In this document: in pieces, positions 10,161 to 21,101 of the stretch | Layout of the letters: each line of letters begins with the position of its first letter | Numbering within the stretch: the stretch's first letter is position 1 | Assembly: GCF_025766255.1 (NCBI RefSeq) | Contig: NW_026516852.1 | Coordinates: 1 to 60,796, forward strand | Length of the DNA: 60,796 nt | Reading direction: 5' to 3' | Origin: Zychaea mexicana | Taxonomy: Eukaryota; Mucoromycota; Mucoromycetes; Mucorales; Lichtheimiaceae | Translations under genes and position numbers: made by a program | Notes under the pieces: generated by a model | The model's input: the letters and a program-made list of their open reading frames with translations, nothing else | Told to the model about the DNA's origin: nothing | The model's database searches: none

Positions 10161-11549
10161 TATATAATGGCAACGCGCTATGAGTGCACGAACGGCCCTT
10201 GCACTGGGAAGAAAAGTGTCGCTTGCCAACGATGAAAGCATTATCCGCCAGCTGCCTATGTTCCTGCAATGCCAATATTCTGGATATATGACTTACCGCA
10301 GTGGTTTATCCAAACCTGTGTGAGGGATCTTTAGTGCCCATGTATGCAAAACTCGGTTGGCCCGAAGCATTTTCACGCCATTCTCGCCTAGCGTTTCAAC
10401 ACCTCAACGCAGAGCTATTTAGTCAGGAGAATCCGTCGATCGATCAGGCGATTGCCGATACGAATACACAGCTAAAAGATTTCCCAGAATTCAAGGATCC
10501 TGGCGGATACCCTGGCTATATTCCGTCAACACAGTATATCAGGACATTTCACACCGGTTATATCCACGAGCGTCGCCACCAGCTCGACACACAGATGGAG
10601 GTGCTTGATGCTACGTTTCTCAAAGGCGACCACTCGTACAAGATAATTAAGCTTATAGGCAAAATCAACGACACAGCAACATTCACAGCACTATACATAG
10701 TATTCAACGCAACGAATACGAGGAAGTGTGATTATAATTCTTTGTTCCAAGCAAGTCCTCACCACATCTTAGGTACGCGTTCGACACAATGCGACAATCA
10801 TAATCGTTCCACGGACATAAACAGCCAGTGATTGTTTTTACGGATAACGTACGAGGTGACGGAAACCTGTTTGCCGTCTTTAATGGATAATGTTTCTCGT
10901 GTGACAGCCCCGGAGCCTAGCATCCGAAGACGTTAATACATTTTCAATGCTCACGATACCGGATACCATCGCTCCACAGTGCTTCTCTAACGCGGAAGTC
11001 ATCCAAGCTGCAGCCAGCGTAATACAAGACAATACAAGAGTTACACTTGGCGGCGGACGGGTTGAGCAACGGCAAAATTGTGGTTGGATTGGATTGCAAA
11101 CGGCCTATTGAGCACGGCCAAGGAAGAACTGCTGCCATCCAGATTGCCTGGGGGGGGGGGGCATAATTCAAATACACAGTACCAAGTCAGTAATTAAAAT
11201 GGAGCGGGCTGTCACCAATGATTAAAAAAAAAGACTTAGCACACGATTGCAATATCGAGTGGGATGGCCGATACGACGTTGGACAATACTGCAGATCGCG
11301 TGGTTGACAGACCGTGTTGTATGAAGCTAGCGAACATTTTCGAGATCGTAGTTCAATGGCGACTACCGAAGCACGAACTAGTAATTGGAATGAGCCCACG
11401 CTATCAGCTAAACAGATACGATACGCCGCACTCGATGCCTGTATATACCATCATGCAAAGAATGGCACTCTACTCGGTCAAAATATAAACGGACCTGTAA
11501 CTGAAGGTAGTACTCATCGCGTATCGTTAAAACATAACAAGGAATTGTA
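9288..11549 (+). pseudogene. DUF6729-like protein with 3'-5' exonuclease domain, decayed copy B
   Basis: Successive frames carry the parts of this family in order. An AGRPK N-terminus and acidic linker lie at 9288-9818, a WVLPPDPFF segment and CQSC half-ribbon at 9797-10111, and a cysteine-rich CTNGPC piece near 10180. A transposase-like core follows at about 10301-10880, with TFLKGDHSYKI, TFTALY and, after a frameshift, FTDNVRGD. A WRN-type exonuclease then runs from about 11075 (VVGLDCKRP, AAIQIAW) to LSAKQIRYAALDACIYHHA at 11428-11484. Frame changes near 9800, 9970, 10750 and 11350 and a G run at 11151-11160 break it. In relatives these parts are one protein; its function is not established to my knowledge. 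The DHSYK and TDN motifs suggest a captured transposase fold, which is inference. Confidence 0.65.
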
Positions 11550-11953
11550 AAAACTGATAAATGCCACATGTTTTCGTTTTTGTGAATGAACATAGCACGA
11601 CAATTAGAAGGATATGTACTCGAAATAGTTGCCAATGTTTACTAAACAGCCAAGGAAGAGATCAACCAATCACTGAGTCCTGAGGACAATCAGGAAAAGT
11701 GTAGTGCTGTTTGCTTATACTAGTACTGGCAACATTTAGTTGCGTTACCAAGAGCAGAATTTGGTGCAGTGACTAGTGAACTTTGTCTTGTCTCATTCAT
11801 ATTATTACTGTTGTCAAATTCAATGTATTTAAGAGTAATTGCTAGTCCAACATCCTTTCTTTAGTTCTTCCATTTCCCCACCTTCAAATTTACACTGTTC
11901 TTTTTCTTTACCACACACCACTTGTCCATTATTAAGGACTTACACAGAAAAAC
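11550..11953. other. Spacer before LINE ORF1-like gene
   Basis: About 400 bp of AT-rich sequence, T/C-rich over 11860-11930 just ahead of the ATG at 11954. No gene seen; it may hold the 5' UTR of the next ORF. Confidence 0.3.
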
Positions 11954-12892
11954 ATGGCTAATCTTCCGGGCTTTCTGTCATACCGAGAATTCGAGCCATG
12001 GCGTTTCAACCCGAACGAAAAGACACTTATCTATGTCTTTGAGGACACTGTCGAATCCGAGCAAGCAGCCATTACAACTATCGTGGAACAGCAAAGTGAC
12101 AAGCAAAGCATCGTCTGTGCACGTCAGCTCAAAAGCAAGTGGTTCACACAAAGTCGACAACACCAGCAGCAAGAACTCGGCGCTCGAATGGCTATCGAGG
12201 TCGTCTTTGCGACTGATTCTGCTCGAGCAAACGCTATACACAACCCCATTCTTCACAGCGGCAAAAGCCTCTATCCAATGACAACATGTCAGAAATGCAA
12301 TGTGTTTACAGTGCTATCATTTACCAATTTAAAGTTAATGTCATCGAGACAAGAGCTCGATTTCGAGTTTCGTTCAACAGCAAAAGATATTCTCAGCAAG
12401 TTTTACTATAGTACAATTTCAGACGACCAGATCGTAGACCTTTCGCTGCATAAATCTGAGATAGGTATTTTTGACGGGAGTGGCACCATAGTGATTCGCG
12501 ACGTCAATATCGGGACGCGAACGCTTATATTTAAAGCCGAATACACCGGCTACCTAGTACCTATTGACTACGACATCAATAGTCTAGATTACCCACCTGT
12601 AACAGCAAATTTTAAAACATGCTACTTGTATTGCAGCAACTGTCGAACCGTCAATGACCATAACACCCTTGATTGCTGCAATTATCCTCAACAGCATGAT
12701 CAGCATCAGAACTCAAGCAACGTGATAAACGGAGAAGTCGAAGAACTGCAGCCTTCTTCTCGCAAAAACGATACCGTTGCTGGCTGTAGTGATGCTATCG
12801 ATGACGCTGACAAGGCAGATACCGAGGGGGTATCAGGAATAGATGGAGGATCTCATGTCGTCCTCCACCTTTATCGTCCTGATTTTCAATAA
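11954..12892 (+). CDS. LINE ORF1-like / gag-like zinc-knuckle protein
   Basis: Single intact frame of 312 codons from ATG to TAA. The middle of the protein (about residues 150-215) has alternating hydrophobic and polar segments like the RNA-binding region of fungal LINE ORF1 proteins. It ends in a cysteine cluster CSNCRTVNDHNTLDC (about residues 223-240), close to a CCHC knuckle but with five rather than four residues before the histidine. The tail is acidic and polar. Expected role is binding of element RNA in a ribonucleoprotein; this follows from the family, not from direct evidence here. No reverse transcriptase follows downstream, so it is an orphan ORF1 or a domesticated copy. A plain cellular CCHC protein is possible. 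Confidence 0.55.
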   Translation: MANLPGFLSYREFEPWRFNPNEKTLIYVFEDTVESEQAAITTIVEQQSDKQSIVCARQLKSKWFTQSRQHQQQELGARMAIEVVFATDSARANAIHNPILHSGKSLYPMTTCQKCNVFTVLSFTNLKLMSSRQELDFEFRSTAKDILSKFYYSTISDDQIVDLSLHKSEIGIFDGSGTIVIRDVNIGTRTLIFKAEYTGYLVPIDYDINSLDYPPVTANFKTCYLYCSNCRTVNDHNTLDCCNYPQQHDQHQNSSNVINGEVEELQPSSRKNDTVAGCSDAIDDADKADTEGVSGIDGGSHVVLHLYRPDFQ

Positions 12893-13229
12893 CTGACGCA
12901 ATATTTATACAATCTTACTGATGGAGTACCCGCAAGGTTCAAACAGCAACAGAGCGTAGCAGCTTTGGTGACGCTGATAATAGTAGCATTACCGTAAATG
13001 AGGGGGATTATGACATGTGTAGTTTGTAAAAAGGATGCACTGTCAAATTTAACAATAATAAATTGTTTTTTTTATATTATGATATATGATTGACCGTTTA
13101 AAGCAACAAGAGCATCAGCACACAAATATCGCCTGCTGGTTAAACCGTTCTCCTGACACTCTGATTATAGCAGCAATCGGTCACAACGGTAGTGGGGTCA
13201 TTTCGTTTTCGTGCACTTTCCTTCTTTAC
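12893..13229. other. Spacer, no gene seen
   Basis: AT-rich DNA with a T-run near 13066-13073. No motif or open frame of note. Confidence 0.3.
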
Positions 13230-13794
13230 CTATGCTCCATATTTCCAGTTTCACTGCCACATTTAATGAATAACATCTCCCAGCAACAGATACCATCAAA
13301 ACAGTGTAAGTTTTTTTTAACATAAGAAGTTTCTTTGTTCCTTGTTCCTGGTAAACAGGGTTGAGCGCATTTCGTTGCCTCGCCCATTGCAAGCGAACAA
13401 TGAAGGAAGATCTCACAGAACAGCAAATCGCACAACAACCGCAACATTAGCGCCAAGCAATGACCCGAGCATGAGTAATCTCACCACGGCTCAGTAAGCA
13501 GTACTGGCTCCAGAAGAGATATTTCGCGAGGCTGTTGAAAGGTAGTTGTTTATACCGAGCAAGTATATTAGTCCACTTACACTATGTTGCTCTATAGATT
13601 CCGAGCGGCAGCAAATTCAGCTTAATCAAGTTGCTGATCAACTTGAATCTGGCTACCGTGTTGATGCTGCCAGAATCGTGAACTCAACAGCCGAGCAATT
13701 GAATGGCATTCGCTTAGCAATGGCAAGCTACAAGAAAACAAAAGCGAGCGGCAACCAACAAAGCCGTTTTATATTAATATTGAACACATTTTAA
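13230..13794 (+). pseudogene. Decayed multi-exon gene with coiled-coil exon (partial relative at 35525)
   Basis: Exon-like pieces are separated by splice-like sites: an NNISQQQIPSKQ piece ending at GTAAG (about 13310), a piece after TAAACAG (13361) containing SNDPSMSNLTTAQ then a stop, and a piece after CTATAG (13599). The last reads about 65 codons to TAA and is rich in Q, A and E (QIQLNQVADQLESGY), probably helical. Phases between pieces do not agree, so it looks broken. The first piece and its intron resemble 35525-35635. Family unknown. Confidence 0.35.
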
Positions 13795-14588
13795 ACGATT
13801 TGAAGATATGACCGGTCCTCCTAATAGAAACTGTTCTTCTCTCACTCTCTCGCCTGCTGTCCTTAGTAGCGTGTTCTGTGTTTGGTTTTGTGCCGATTGC
13901 TTGTAGTGGACCTCATTGCAGGTTGAAATCTGGTGACGATGTAGCTTTTTTCATGCTTACATCTTATGCTTTTTCTCAGGAACCAGCTCACTTTTTGTGG
14001 GCGGAAATTTCAAGTCTTGCTAGAAGGGTCCTCTCATAAACAAGAGAAATAACCTCTTTATTACCCACTTTCCCATACCTTCCTTTATTCTATATACCCT
14101 ATTTTCGTATAAAGCAGCATCATCTAATAATCAATACTAACAGTAACTACAATAATGTCCTTGTTGATTTTATTACGAACTCCATCATGATAGTAAGTGG
14201 AAGAGCCTGTATTTATATAATTTTTAATATAAACGACGCACGAGTTTTTGTTTTATTATGCACAATGAGCATACTGTCTTAACTAACGGCATTATTGGTA
14301 CGTACGTTACTCATATTATAGGTACTGGTACGTACATTACTCGAAGTCTTTGTACAAGTTCGTGCACCAAGTGTTCAAGAGGTGAGGCAAGGTTACATAC
14401 ATACCTGGCCAAATACTTATAAAGCAGGAGAAGCTTGAATAACTATAGCAAATACTACAGCTCCTCGACCTGATGTTCAAGTGGTCGATATCGTTGCTTT
14501 GTTCATCTATATCCGTTCTGAATTTTGATATCATGTGTTTCTAGTGCTTTTTATTTTTAATTTTATCTTTTAAGAGTTAGGGTTGCGC
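13795..14588. other. AT-rich spacer, no gene seen
   Basis: About 800 bp of AT-rich DNA containing a short direct repeat of GGTACGTACGTTACTC / GGTACGTACATTACTC at about 14296-14342. No coding signal recognised. Confidence 0.35.
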
Positions 14589-15288
14589 CTACTCATCATC
14601 AGCCTCTTCATCTTCTTCATCTAATACATCTTCGTCAAAACCAAGGCTATCGTCGACGACGGCAGCGGCAATGATCAGTTGAATGATCGTTTCGGTCGTT
14701 CTTGATGCCTCCAAAGTTAAGGCATCCGCCACTGTGCCTGTCGCCAGAGTTCGCCTGTCCGAAGTAAACAAACGGAAACGGAACATGCCTTGGAGAGAAC
14801 CAAAGTTATCTACGTATGTAGATCGCCGTACGGCTTCTACATCATTGGCCCGGAGGTCAACGACCAAACGAACACCAGCTTCGGCCATGAGCACAGGGAC
14901 CAGAGCAAACTCAACGACGGTATCGTCAAAAATTTGCTTTTGACGCAATGTCTCGAGCAATCTAGCCAGGTTCACCTCCAAATCTGCTTTAATTTTGTCC
15001 AGCGGCGAGTTTTCGGACAATCTCTATGCCGCGTTGTCGCCGATTCTTGAGATTCTGGTGCCGGCAGTACCGAGTGCGGTTTCGTGAGTAATCAGCTCGG
15101 CGCAGATCTCGCCGGTTTGATTGCTCTTGCTCGGGGCCTTGTACATGCTGCACACCATGACCTCTTTCGTAGAATTCGGGGTCGTGAACCCGGCGTATAT
15201 GTCTGTTGAGAGACAATTTTTGGCCATATGCCTTGTCACAGGTATCGCATTTTATTGAATTTAATGAGCAAGCTTTCTCAAAAATCAA
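14589..15288 (-). pseudogene. C2H2 zinc-finger protein fragment with acidic C-terminus
   Basis: The upper frame (14989-15288) holds one classical finger, CDTCDKAYGQKLSLNRHIRRVH (C-x2-C-x12-H-x4-H), and has no ATG. The coding sense then shifts to the frame of 15024-15239 and is cut by an in-frame TAG at 15022-15024. It continues in that frame to 14589 with an A/V/L-rich helical region (VPVLMAEAGVRLVVDL) and an acidic tail. One frameshift plus one stop make it a pseudogene. The region after the finger resembles the small plus-strand ORF at 15777-16022 (VPEVGMRLVREDL), suggesting that both derive from one gene family. Confidence 0.5.
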
Positions 15289-15353
15289 AGATGTTTTATA
15301 AGAGATATTTACATGTGGTTTGATGCCATGTTGTACAATAGTATTTTTTTTTC

Positions 15354-16450
15354 AGAGCTGCTCGAGCGACCAAATTTATCCTTGCGTAGACTTACACAGG
15401 TCCCCTCTACTATCTTCACTCCTTTGGTAGACCAAACTTCTCCCCACACCAATTTCTAAAATTTTCCTTACAATCTGTAATTCCTTGCGTAGACCAAAAA
15501 AAGGTGGAAGTGTAATTCTTTGTGTAGACCGAGAAAAAAAAGATAGTGATTGCAAACACTCCATTGCGACTTGTCAGCTGCAAACACAAACACTCGAGAA
15601 TTTACTTAAAACATTGCTGCGCCAGCTACTTGTTCACAAGAGCTGTCCGGAATTTTACAGCAACATTGAAATGTATATAGTAGATCCTATGATATAATAA
15701 CAATTATCTTTATATTTTATAGCCTGGATACTATGGGTTTAGAGGCAAGAAAATTATCGCAAAAACACTCCAAGACATGCCGGTACACGAGATCGGTGCT
15801 GCGAATGAGCACATCAAACCGATGGATACCCCGGAATATATAGACTCTGTTTTTGTTCCAGAGGTCGGTATGCGCCTAGTTAGGGAAGATCTTGAGTCGG
15901 CCGGTGAGTCAGAAGAAGATTGTGATTGCACCATTAGCCTAGCAGAAGGACACAGTCCCCTTAGCAATACGGTGCTTTTCCACATGGAGCGTAGCGTTGA
16001 CTACGGCTGTTTAATTATCTAGATGACGATGATTCAGACAGTGAAGATCAGGGCGACCAAGAGCATCATAAACTCTGATGAATGAAAAGCAGAACCATAC
16101 TTTATCTTCTCCAACATATCCCTATACACTTTCATTTAAACTTCTCTTTTTTTCTTATATTCTTCTAATAAAAAAAAAGAAAAAGAAAAATGTTTAGAAT
16201 AGAATGTCAAACCTGCGTGGTAAATGGCTACCACTGGATATTATATCTCACGTACTGAACGTCACTACAACGCAACATAATAAAAGTTGGTCTACGCAAA
16301 GAATTACAGATTGTAAGGAAAATCTGAAATTGGTGTGGGGAGAAGTTTGGTCTACCAAAGGAGTGAAGATAGTAGAGGCTAGAGGGGGCCTGTGTAACGG
16401 ATGTTTAAACGCCTATATGTAAAATTTGGTCGCTCGAGCAGCTCTGTTTT
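15354..16450. repeat. Inverted repeat, ~150-165 bp arms, enclosing a small ORF
   Basis: 15354-15505 matches the reverse complement of 16285-16450. Shared blocks include CAGAGCTGCTCGAGCGACCA at the outer ends and TCTTCACTCCTTTGGTAGAC. The right arm has two insertions. Between the arms is about 780 bp containing the ORF 15777-16022. A shorter related piece (TCTACGCAAAGAATTACA type) recurs near 15500-15535. No terminal duplication was identified. Confidence 0.8.
15777..16022 (+). CDS. Small ORF related to tail of the neighbouring C2H2 pseudogene
   Basis: 81 codons; an upstream open stretch from about 15721 (YGFRGKKIIAKTLQ) suggests that it is the last exon of a longer gene. The motif VPEVGMRLVREDL followed by acidic residues and a terminal YGCLII parallels the minus-strand pseudogene at 14589-15020. 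Probably a gene fragment. Function unknown. Confidence 0.35.
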   Translation: MPVHEIGAANEHIKPMDTPEYIDSVFVPEVGMRLVREDLESAGESEEDCDCTISLAEGHSPLSNTVLFHMERSVDYGCLII

Positions 16451-17110
16451 CACCAAACTGCGTATTCGGTTGTGAAATGATTGTGGAACAGGAGTCACAC
16501 GCAGGACATGCCAAAGTTTTGACAGCACCAGGGCGTCAACGACAGTAGCACGGCCTTGGACTGACAAGCCACGTTGCAAGTGGATGTCACAAGCAATCTT
16601 TATCTTGGAAAGTAAGCCGTCAAGGAAAGCCATTCGTCGTGCAGTAGTAGAGGCCAGTGGATATCCAAGATACACAATGGCGGACAGAGACCGATCATCA
16701 TGCCATGCCCGTACACCCGCAGTTGCCAAAAGTAGCTGCCCAAGCAGGTTGCGCAGCCCCGGATAAGGAGATGACTTCGGTTTTGTGGTAATTGATTTGC
16801 GAGCGTTTGAAGCACGACTGTAAACCGCGAGAGAAGTCTTGTAGACGGCGAAAATCTTCTGGGGCCATTCAGGAAGAAAAGCGCGTCGTCGGGCGTATGC
16901 CAAGACTCTAACTGGTGGAGGGCAGCAAGCAGTAGGGAGCGTCCCCATTGGTCTGCCAAGAGTGAAACCCAAGAAAGACGGATCGGCCCAAAACTGTTCG
17001 CAGTAACGGATCAAACGCCAAATTAAACAGAATTGAAGGAGAGAGGATCGCCTTGTCTTATAAGCCCCGACCTTGGGGAGATAGAGTCGCTGAGATATCC
17101 ATTCACCAAA
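16451..17110 (-). mobile_element. Internal fragment of a LINE reverse transcriptase
   Basis: Read on the minus strand from about 17110 it shows RT blocks in order across frameshifts: SISPRSGLIRQGDPLS, then ILFNLAFDPLL, then DPSFLGFTLG, a degenerate YADD region (PDDALFFL), VYLGYPLAS, and GLSVQGRATVVDALVLSKLWHVLRV. The last two match the LINE at 42717-44580 (VYLGYPLSS, GLSVRGRATALNTLILSKLWHVLRV). Both ends are missing. The left end abuts the outer end of the inverted-repeat arm at 16450. Confidence 0.8.
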
Positions 17111-18248
17111 ACTTTACTAGTCGTCTTTAACTTCTTCGCAACAAGCAGCAGCAACAACAACAACTTTCAAGAACGAATTCTTCTGCTTCTCATTGAAGTG
17201 CGGATAAATGTTTCGTTTTAAACAAATTCATCAACGTTCAACCTGGAATAGAAGAACAACAACGGGAAAAAAAAATCACAATATCAGCTAAATAATTTAG
17301 GCGGGTGGTATGTAGAAATTTAAATCCTAGCAGTGGATACATAATTAAAGTAGATTGATGGAGCTAAAGAAGCAAACGAGAGATTGTGTCAAGTTACGTA
17401 TCGAGGGTTTTTCCGTTAGTGAAACAAGCTGATGCGAATGACGAAATTTACTCCAACACTTCATTGAACTGCGGTATATGGAGCCATGCCTTTGAAACTT
17501 TGCTCGTGGCGAGCCGTTTGATCTGGGTACACTCTTGATGAGCTATACGTTCGCCCCTTTGACAAAACCTTATCAACTCATGCATATTCTTTTTTTAAGC
17601 TAAATAGATACCTGAATGAGAGCATCTTTATTATTAAAATCTTTAAAAGTTAGCTGAAAAATCCAAAAAAGGAAACTCTCATCCATGTAAATTCACAGAC
17701 AGAAAAAGAGAAAGTAAATACTTACGCAAAGCATTCCCCAAATTCATGGGGGACCTCGGCCGCACTTTTGACCCGTGGGCGCGGGGAAATTGTAGATGAA
17801 GCAGGACTTACGCCCGGAGGCTGCCTGAGTAAAAAAAACAGCCGTTCGCGTGAAACGATGCAACATCCGAAGATGGGTCGAGACAGAGGCTACTAGGAAC
17901 TGCGAGAGAAAAGCAAAGGGGGAGGAGAAGGGGATAAACTATATGAAGAACGCAATAGACGCTTTTAACGACTTCCTGGGTCAGAGCAAGGGGAAGGGGA
18001 GGGGAGGATATTTATAAGAATGCAATAAGAAGATGAGGCTTTTAACGACTTCCTCAGGTCCATTCAAAGCAAAAAGCACACGCCACCGTCCAGATGGATG
18101 GATAGATCTTGACCACAGCCGATGGACTACTTGACAGGTCGGCTTCTAGGAGCGGGATAGCAATAGAGCATCAATCTTGACCAGCATGCAGGTGTCTGTG
18201 CACTACCGCCATTCCGAGAAACAAAAGAGACGAATAGTTAATGGGAAA
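17111..18248. other. About 1.1 kb with no gene recognised
   Basis: Contains a ~75 bp approximate direct repeat (GCTTTTAACGACTTCCT at about 17960 and 18038) and purine-rich stretches. Two further minus-strand GTAAGT-type donors (17725 and 17811) continue the series seen at 18249-19382. 18177-18248 reads as a terminal exon of that series, with a TGA stop. Confidence 0.35.
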
Positions 18249-19382
18249 CTGTCAAACCACACACACAAGATTCTATCGTGCTATACTTACCCATACTTCT
18301 ACGATGAGACACAGGATAACCGAACACCCGGCCAGTGTAGAGCAGAGAATCGCAGCCAGAACAGAAACACTTCTTCTAGCTGGATAAAAAAAATGATTAT
18401 TAGAGGGCTGCACCCACTGTGCTATATTTATTTTTTGACACGGCATTACCAAGTTGAGTCCAGCTATACTTACATTTTGTTTTATCGTTTTACAGCAAAG
18501 TTATAGACAGAGAGAGATGGGGTCTAAGCCAATCCAAGTCCAAACAGATCACCGCAAAGCCATCCTCTATTAGAAAAAAGAAAACATCTATGAGCAGCTG
18601 CATACACTTTTTGACATGTCACGGCAGACATCTTCCTGGTTCTTCAAACACGCAAAGACAAACACAAGCACAGCGATACTTACTATTATGACATCCTTGG
18701 CTTGGAGGAAGAGAGCCTTGAGTTAGAGAAAGAAAAAGCAAGAAGGGCACGACGACCAATTCTGAAGAACAAGAGAAGAAAGGCGAGAGAGAAAGAAAAC
18801 TTTTTTGAGAGACTGCCATATTGCATACGTCATGGTCAGGAGCCCTTTCCCGTCACGCTGCTGTACACACTGCACACCTTTGACGCGTCATCCCCAACAC
18901 CCATGTCATCCTACTCACCTATCATACCAATGTTCTAGTCCCCTTTTGCTTATACTTACTATCTGTTATTTGTCCGCAGGACACAATTAACCCAACCAGC
19001 ATAAAGCGAAACCTGAAGTAGAATGAAAAGAAGAAAGATCATGAGCAGGCTGTTCTTAATATGCAACTATTCCTGACACGTCATGGCATCAGCACCTCCA
19101 ACAGACACTCGACTTCTCTCCAACTCATCCTCACATTTCATTCCCTACCGTACTTACAGTTGTTGCTTATGTTTAATGGTGGGATGCAAACAACAAACCG
19201 AACCAACCATTTCAAAAAGTCAGAATCCTATAGTAGTAGCAGAGAAGAAAGGAGGATAACATTAGCGACTGTATGCTGTACATACACTTCCTTAGACACG
19301 TCGAAATTCATATCTTCTTTCGTATATCACATCCACATGCAAAACCTCAAAGTACACTTCACACTTTCCATATTGTACTTAC
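18249..19382 (-). other. Series of short exons separated by six introns
   Basis: On the minus strand six intervals fit GTAAGTA...(C/T)AG introns: 19228-19382, 19013-19157, 18762-18959, 18567-18683, 18380-18473 and 18249-18290. The exons between them are 53-93 bases. Five introns carry a similar internal motif, a near-palindrome of the TGACACGTCA type (around 18436, 18612, 18828, 19074, 19297), and pyrimidine tracts before the acceptor. No long frame runs through all exons. It could be a spliced noncoding RNA, the remains of a many-exon membrane protein, or a tandemly amplified exon-intron unit. Confidence 0.45.
18490..19210 (-). CDS. Candidate 86-residue spliced ORF inside the exon series
   Basis: Joining 19158-19210, 18960-19012, 18684-18761 and 18490-18566 on the minus strand gives one frame from ATG to TAA with all three junctions in phase. 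The product has a basic start (HPTIKHKQQ), a hydrophobic stretch (FMLVGLIV), a second one (LVVVPFLLFLSL) and no domain that I recognise. The stop lies upstream of two more introns, unusual for a normal mRNA. Treat it as a hypothesis. Confidence 0.25.
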
Positions 19383-19870
19383 TCTTGCATCTGCGCTTTG
19401 AGAGCCAACGTGAGGGGGAGATGTACCAGGTTAAGACGAGAAGAAGGTTTGTGTCAAAAAGAAAGAAAGTGAGATAAACGGATTTTGAGATACTCACAAC
19501 CGGTTTCATACGCTCTTCTCACTCACCAACATAAGCATACACTCTTCGATCCTCTAATCCATTCCAATGACACTCACATTGAATAGCTTTGGTTAATAAA
19601 AGTTGACGAAGAGGAAGAAGAGCCCCATGATTGCTGCGGCCGCACGGTTATATAGTAGTAATGAACACGGCATTTGAGCCAGTTCAATCAATCCAATCAG
19701 ATTGCTCTCTCACGTTTATGACGCGCCGAGATGTGTGGCTCCTCCAGATCAGAAAATTTACTCTACATGAATGTACGACTCTGTGAGTAGACGGGTATCG
19801 CATCGAGGAAAGACTCAAGGGAATAACCGGCATTAACACGAGATGAAACTCACTTCACGTCCTTCATCAT

Positions 19871-20779
19871 ATGAGAAGTGACATCGCTTTAAACACGCTG
19901 AATACAAGTATCGACGATACTTCGATACAAGCATCAACGTATTCACTGCACTATGTATACAGGAGTAACCAAGATTTCAGGAGACATGACGATCCCGCGC
20001 TTGCCAATGTTCCATTTGGTGGCAAAATTATGGTCCTTGGTGTTGACATTTGCTAGGTACTCAACATTGAATACTCTCTTCTACTTTGCATTCTTTTGCT
20101 ATTGAGTGGTAATACTTACGTTAAAGTATTTACGTCAAACCTGGTATTAGGTCCTTCCTGTGATACCAAATGCATCGCGCTCGCAAATCGTACAGCAGTG
20201 TCTAAATGGTTCATCCATTTGGCCCAGCGTCATCATCCACCACCTTGATACCGACATGCGCGTCCAATAGGCTGCCAACACCAATGATGCAAACGAGCTT
20301 GGCCAGTCTATCCAATATTTACTTTGCATTGGTGATGGTGCTGAGCTGTTGGTGCCAAGCGGAACTTGCACACCCATAGTGGACTCTGCAATAAGACACG
20401 GCTGATTGTACGCTCTCTCCAACGATATGTACTTGAAGCTGAGATAGCCACTGGAACTCATGCTGGCAACATCGTCTTGATCCCTCGCATAACTTTAACA
20501 CCATCACAAACACGCTCTCCCATTCTCTTAAAACGCACCCAATTCCCTGTTCGCCTGGCACTTGCAATGACCATCAATAAGGCACAGGATCAAACTTTTA
20601 GCACTGTCGGCCTCTACTTGCCTGAGCCTCCGTCCACGCATGGTCTACTTTATGTAGCCATGTCACGCGTCCGCACCCCTTCATCCATCAGAATCATGTT
20701 AGATCCTGAGAACTCACGTATCGCGGGTCAGCAAGGCCAAAGCACAAGAAATGTTGTTTTTCACGAAGTTCTTCTATAA
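19871..20779 (+). mobile_element. Helitron Rep/PIF1-like helicase remnant
   Basis: Motifs of the Helitron helicase appear in order. NVPFGGKIMVLGVDI (helicase motif after the Walker A domain; usual GGDF reads GVDI) is at about 20003-20053. NDANELGQSIQYLLCIGDGAE lies near 20280-20345. The C-terminal part (20366-20779) follows, with NKTRLIVRSL, QFPVRLALAMTINKAQDQTF, and HGLLYVAMSRVRTP. Frameshifts and an insertion near 20056-20150 break it, and the replication-initiator domain and Walker A are not visible, so it is dead. It ends 450 bp before a Helitron-like 3' terminus. Confidence 0.85.
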
Positions 20780-20794
20780 TTCTTTTTGTCACCT

Positions 20795-20925
20795 ACTCTA
20801 TTTTTACATCGCCTATTCTCTTTTTCTACATCGCCCATTCTCTTTTTCTACATCGCCTATTCTCTTTTTTTATATTGCCTATTCTCTTTTTTTCTCGCCT
20901 ATTCTCTTTTTATCAAAATCACTAC
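20795..20925 (+). repeat. ~22-29 bp satellite, about five units
   Basis: Units of TACATCGCCTATTCTCTTTT, degenerating to TATATTGCC and CTCGCC variants. It lies directly after the helicase remnant. No coding role is apparent. Confidence 0.85.
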
Positions 20926-21101
20926 ATCATCTTTGTCAACACTTCTTTTCGCATTGCGTTTTAAACTGGAGATAGTTAAGTATCCAACTTTGACGACTTT
21001 CTATGATAGACTACTTCTCACTGCACAATGATCTTGCTTTTGTTTTTGAAAACAGACAATTAGCATCTAATACCAAAACATTGATACATCCTCGCTCGAC
21101 A

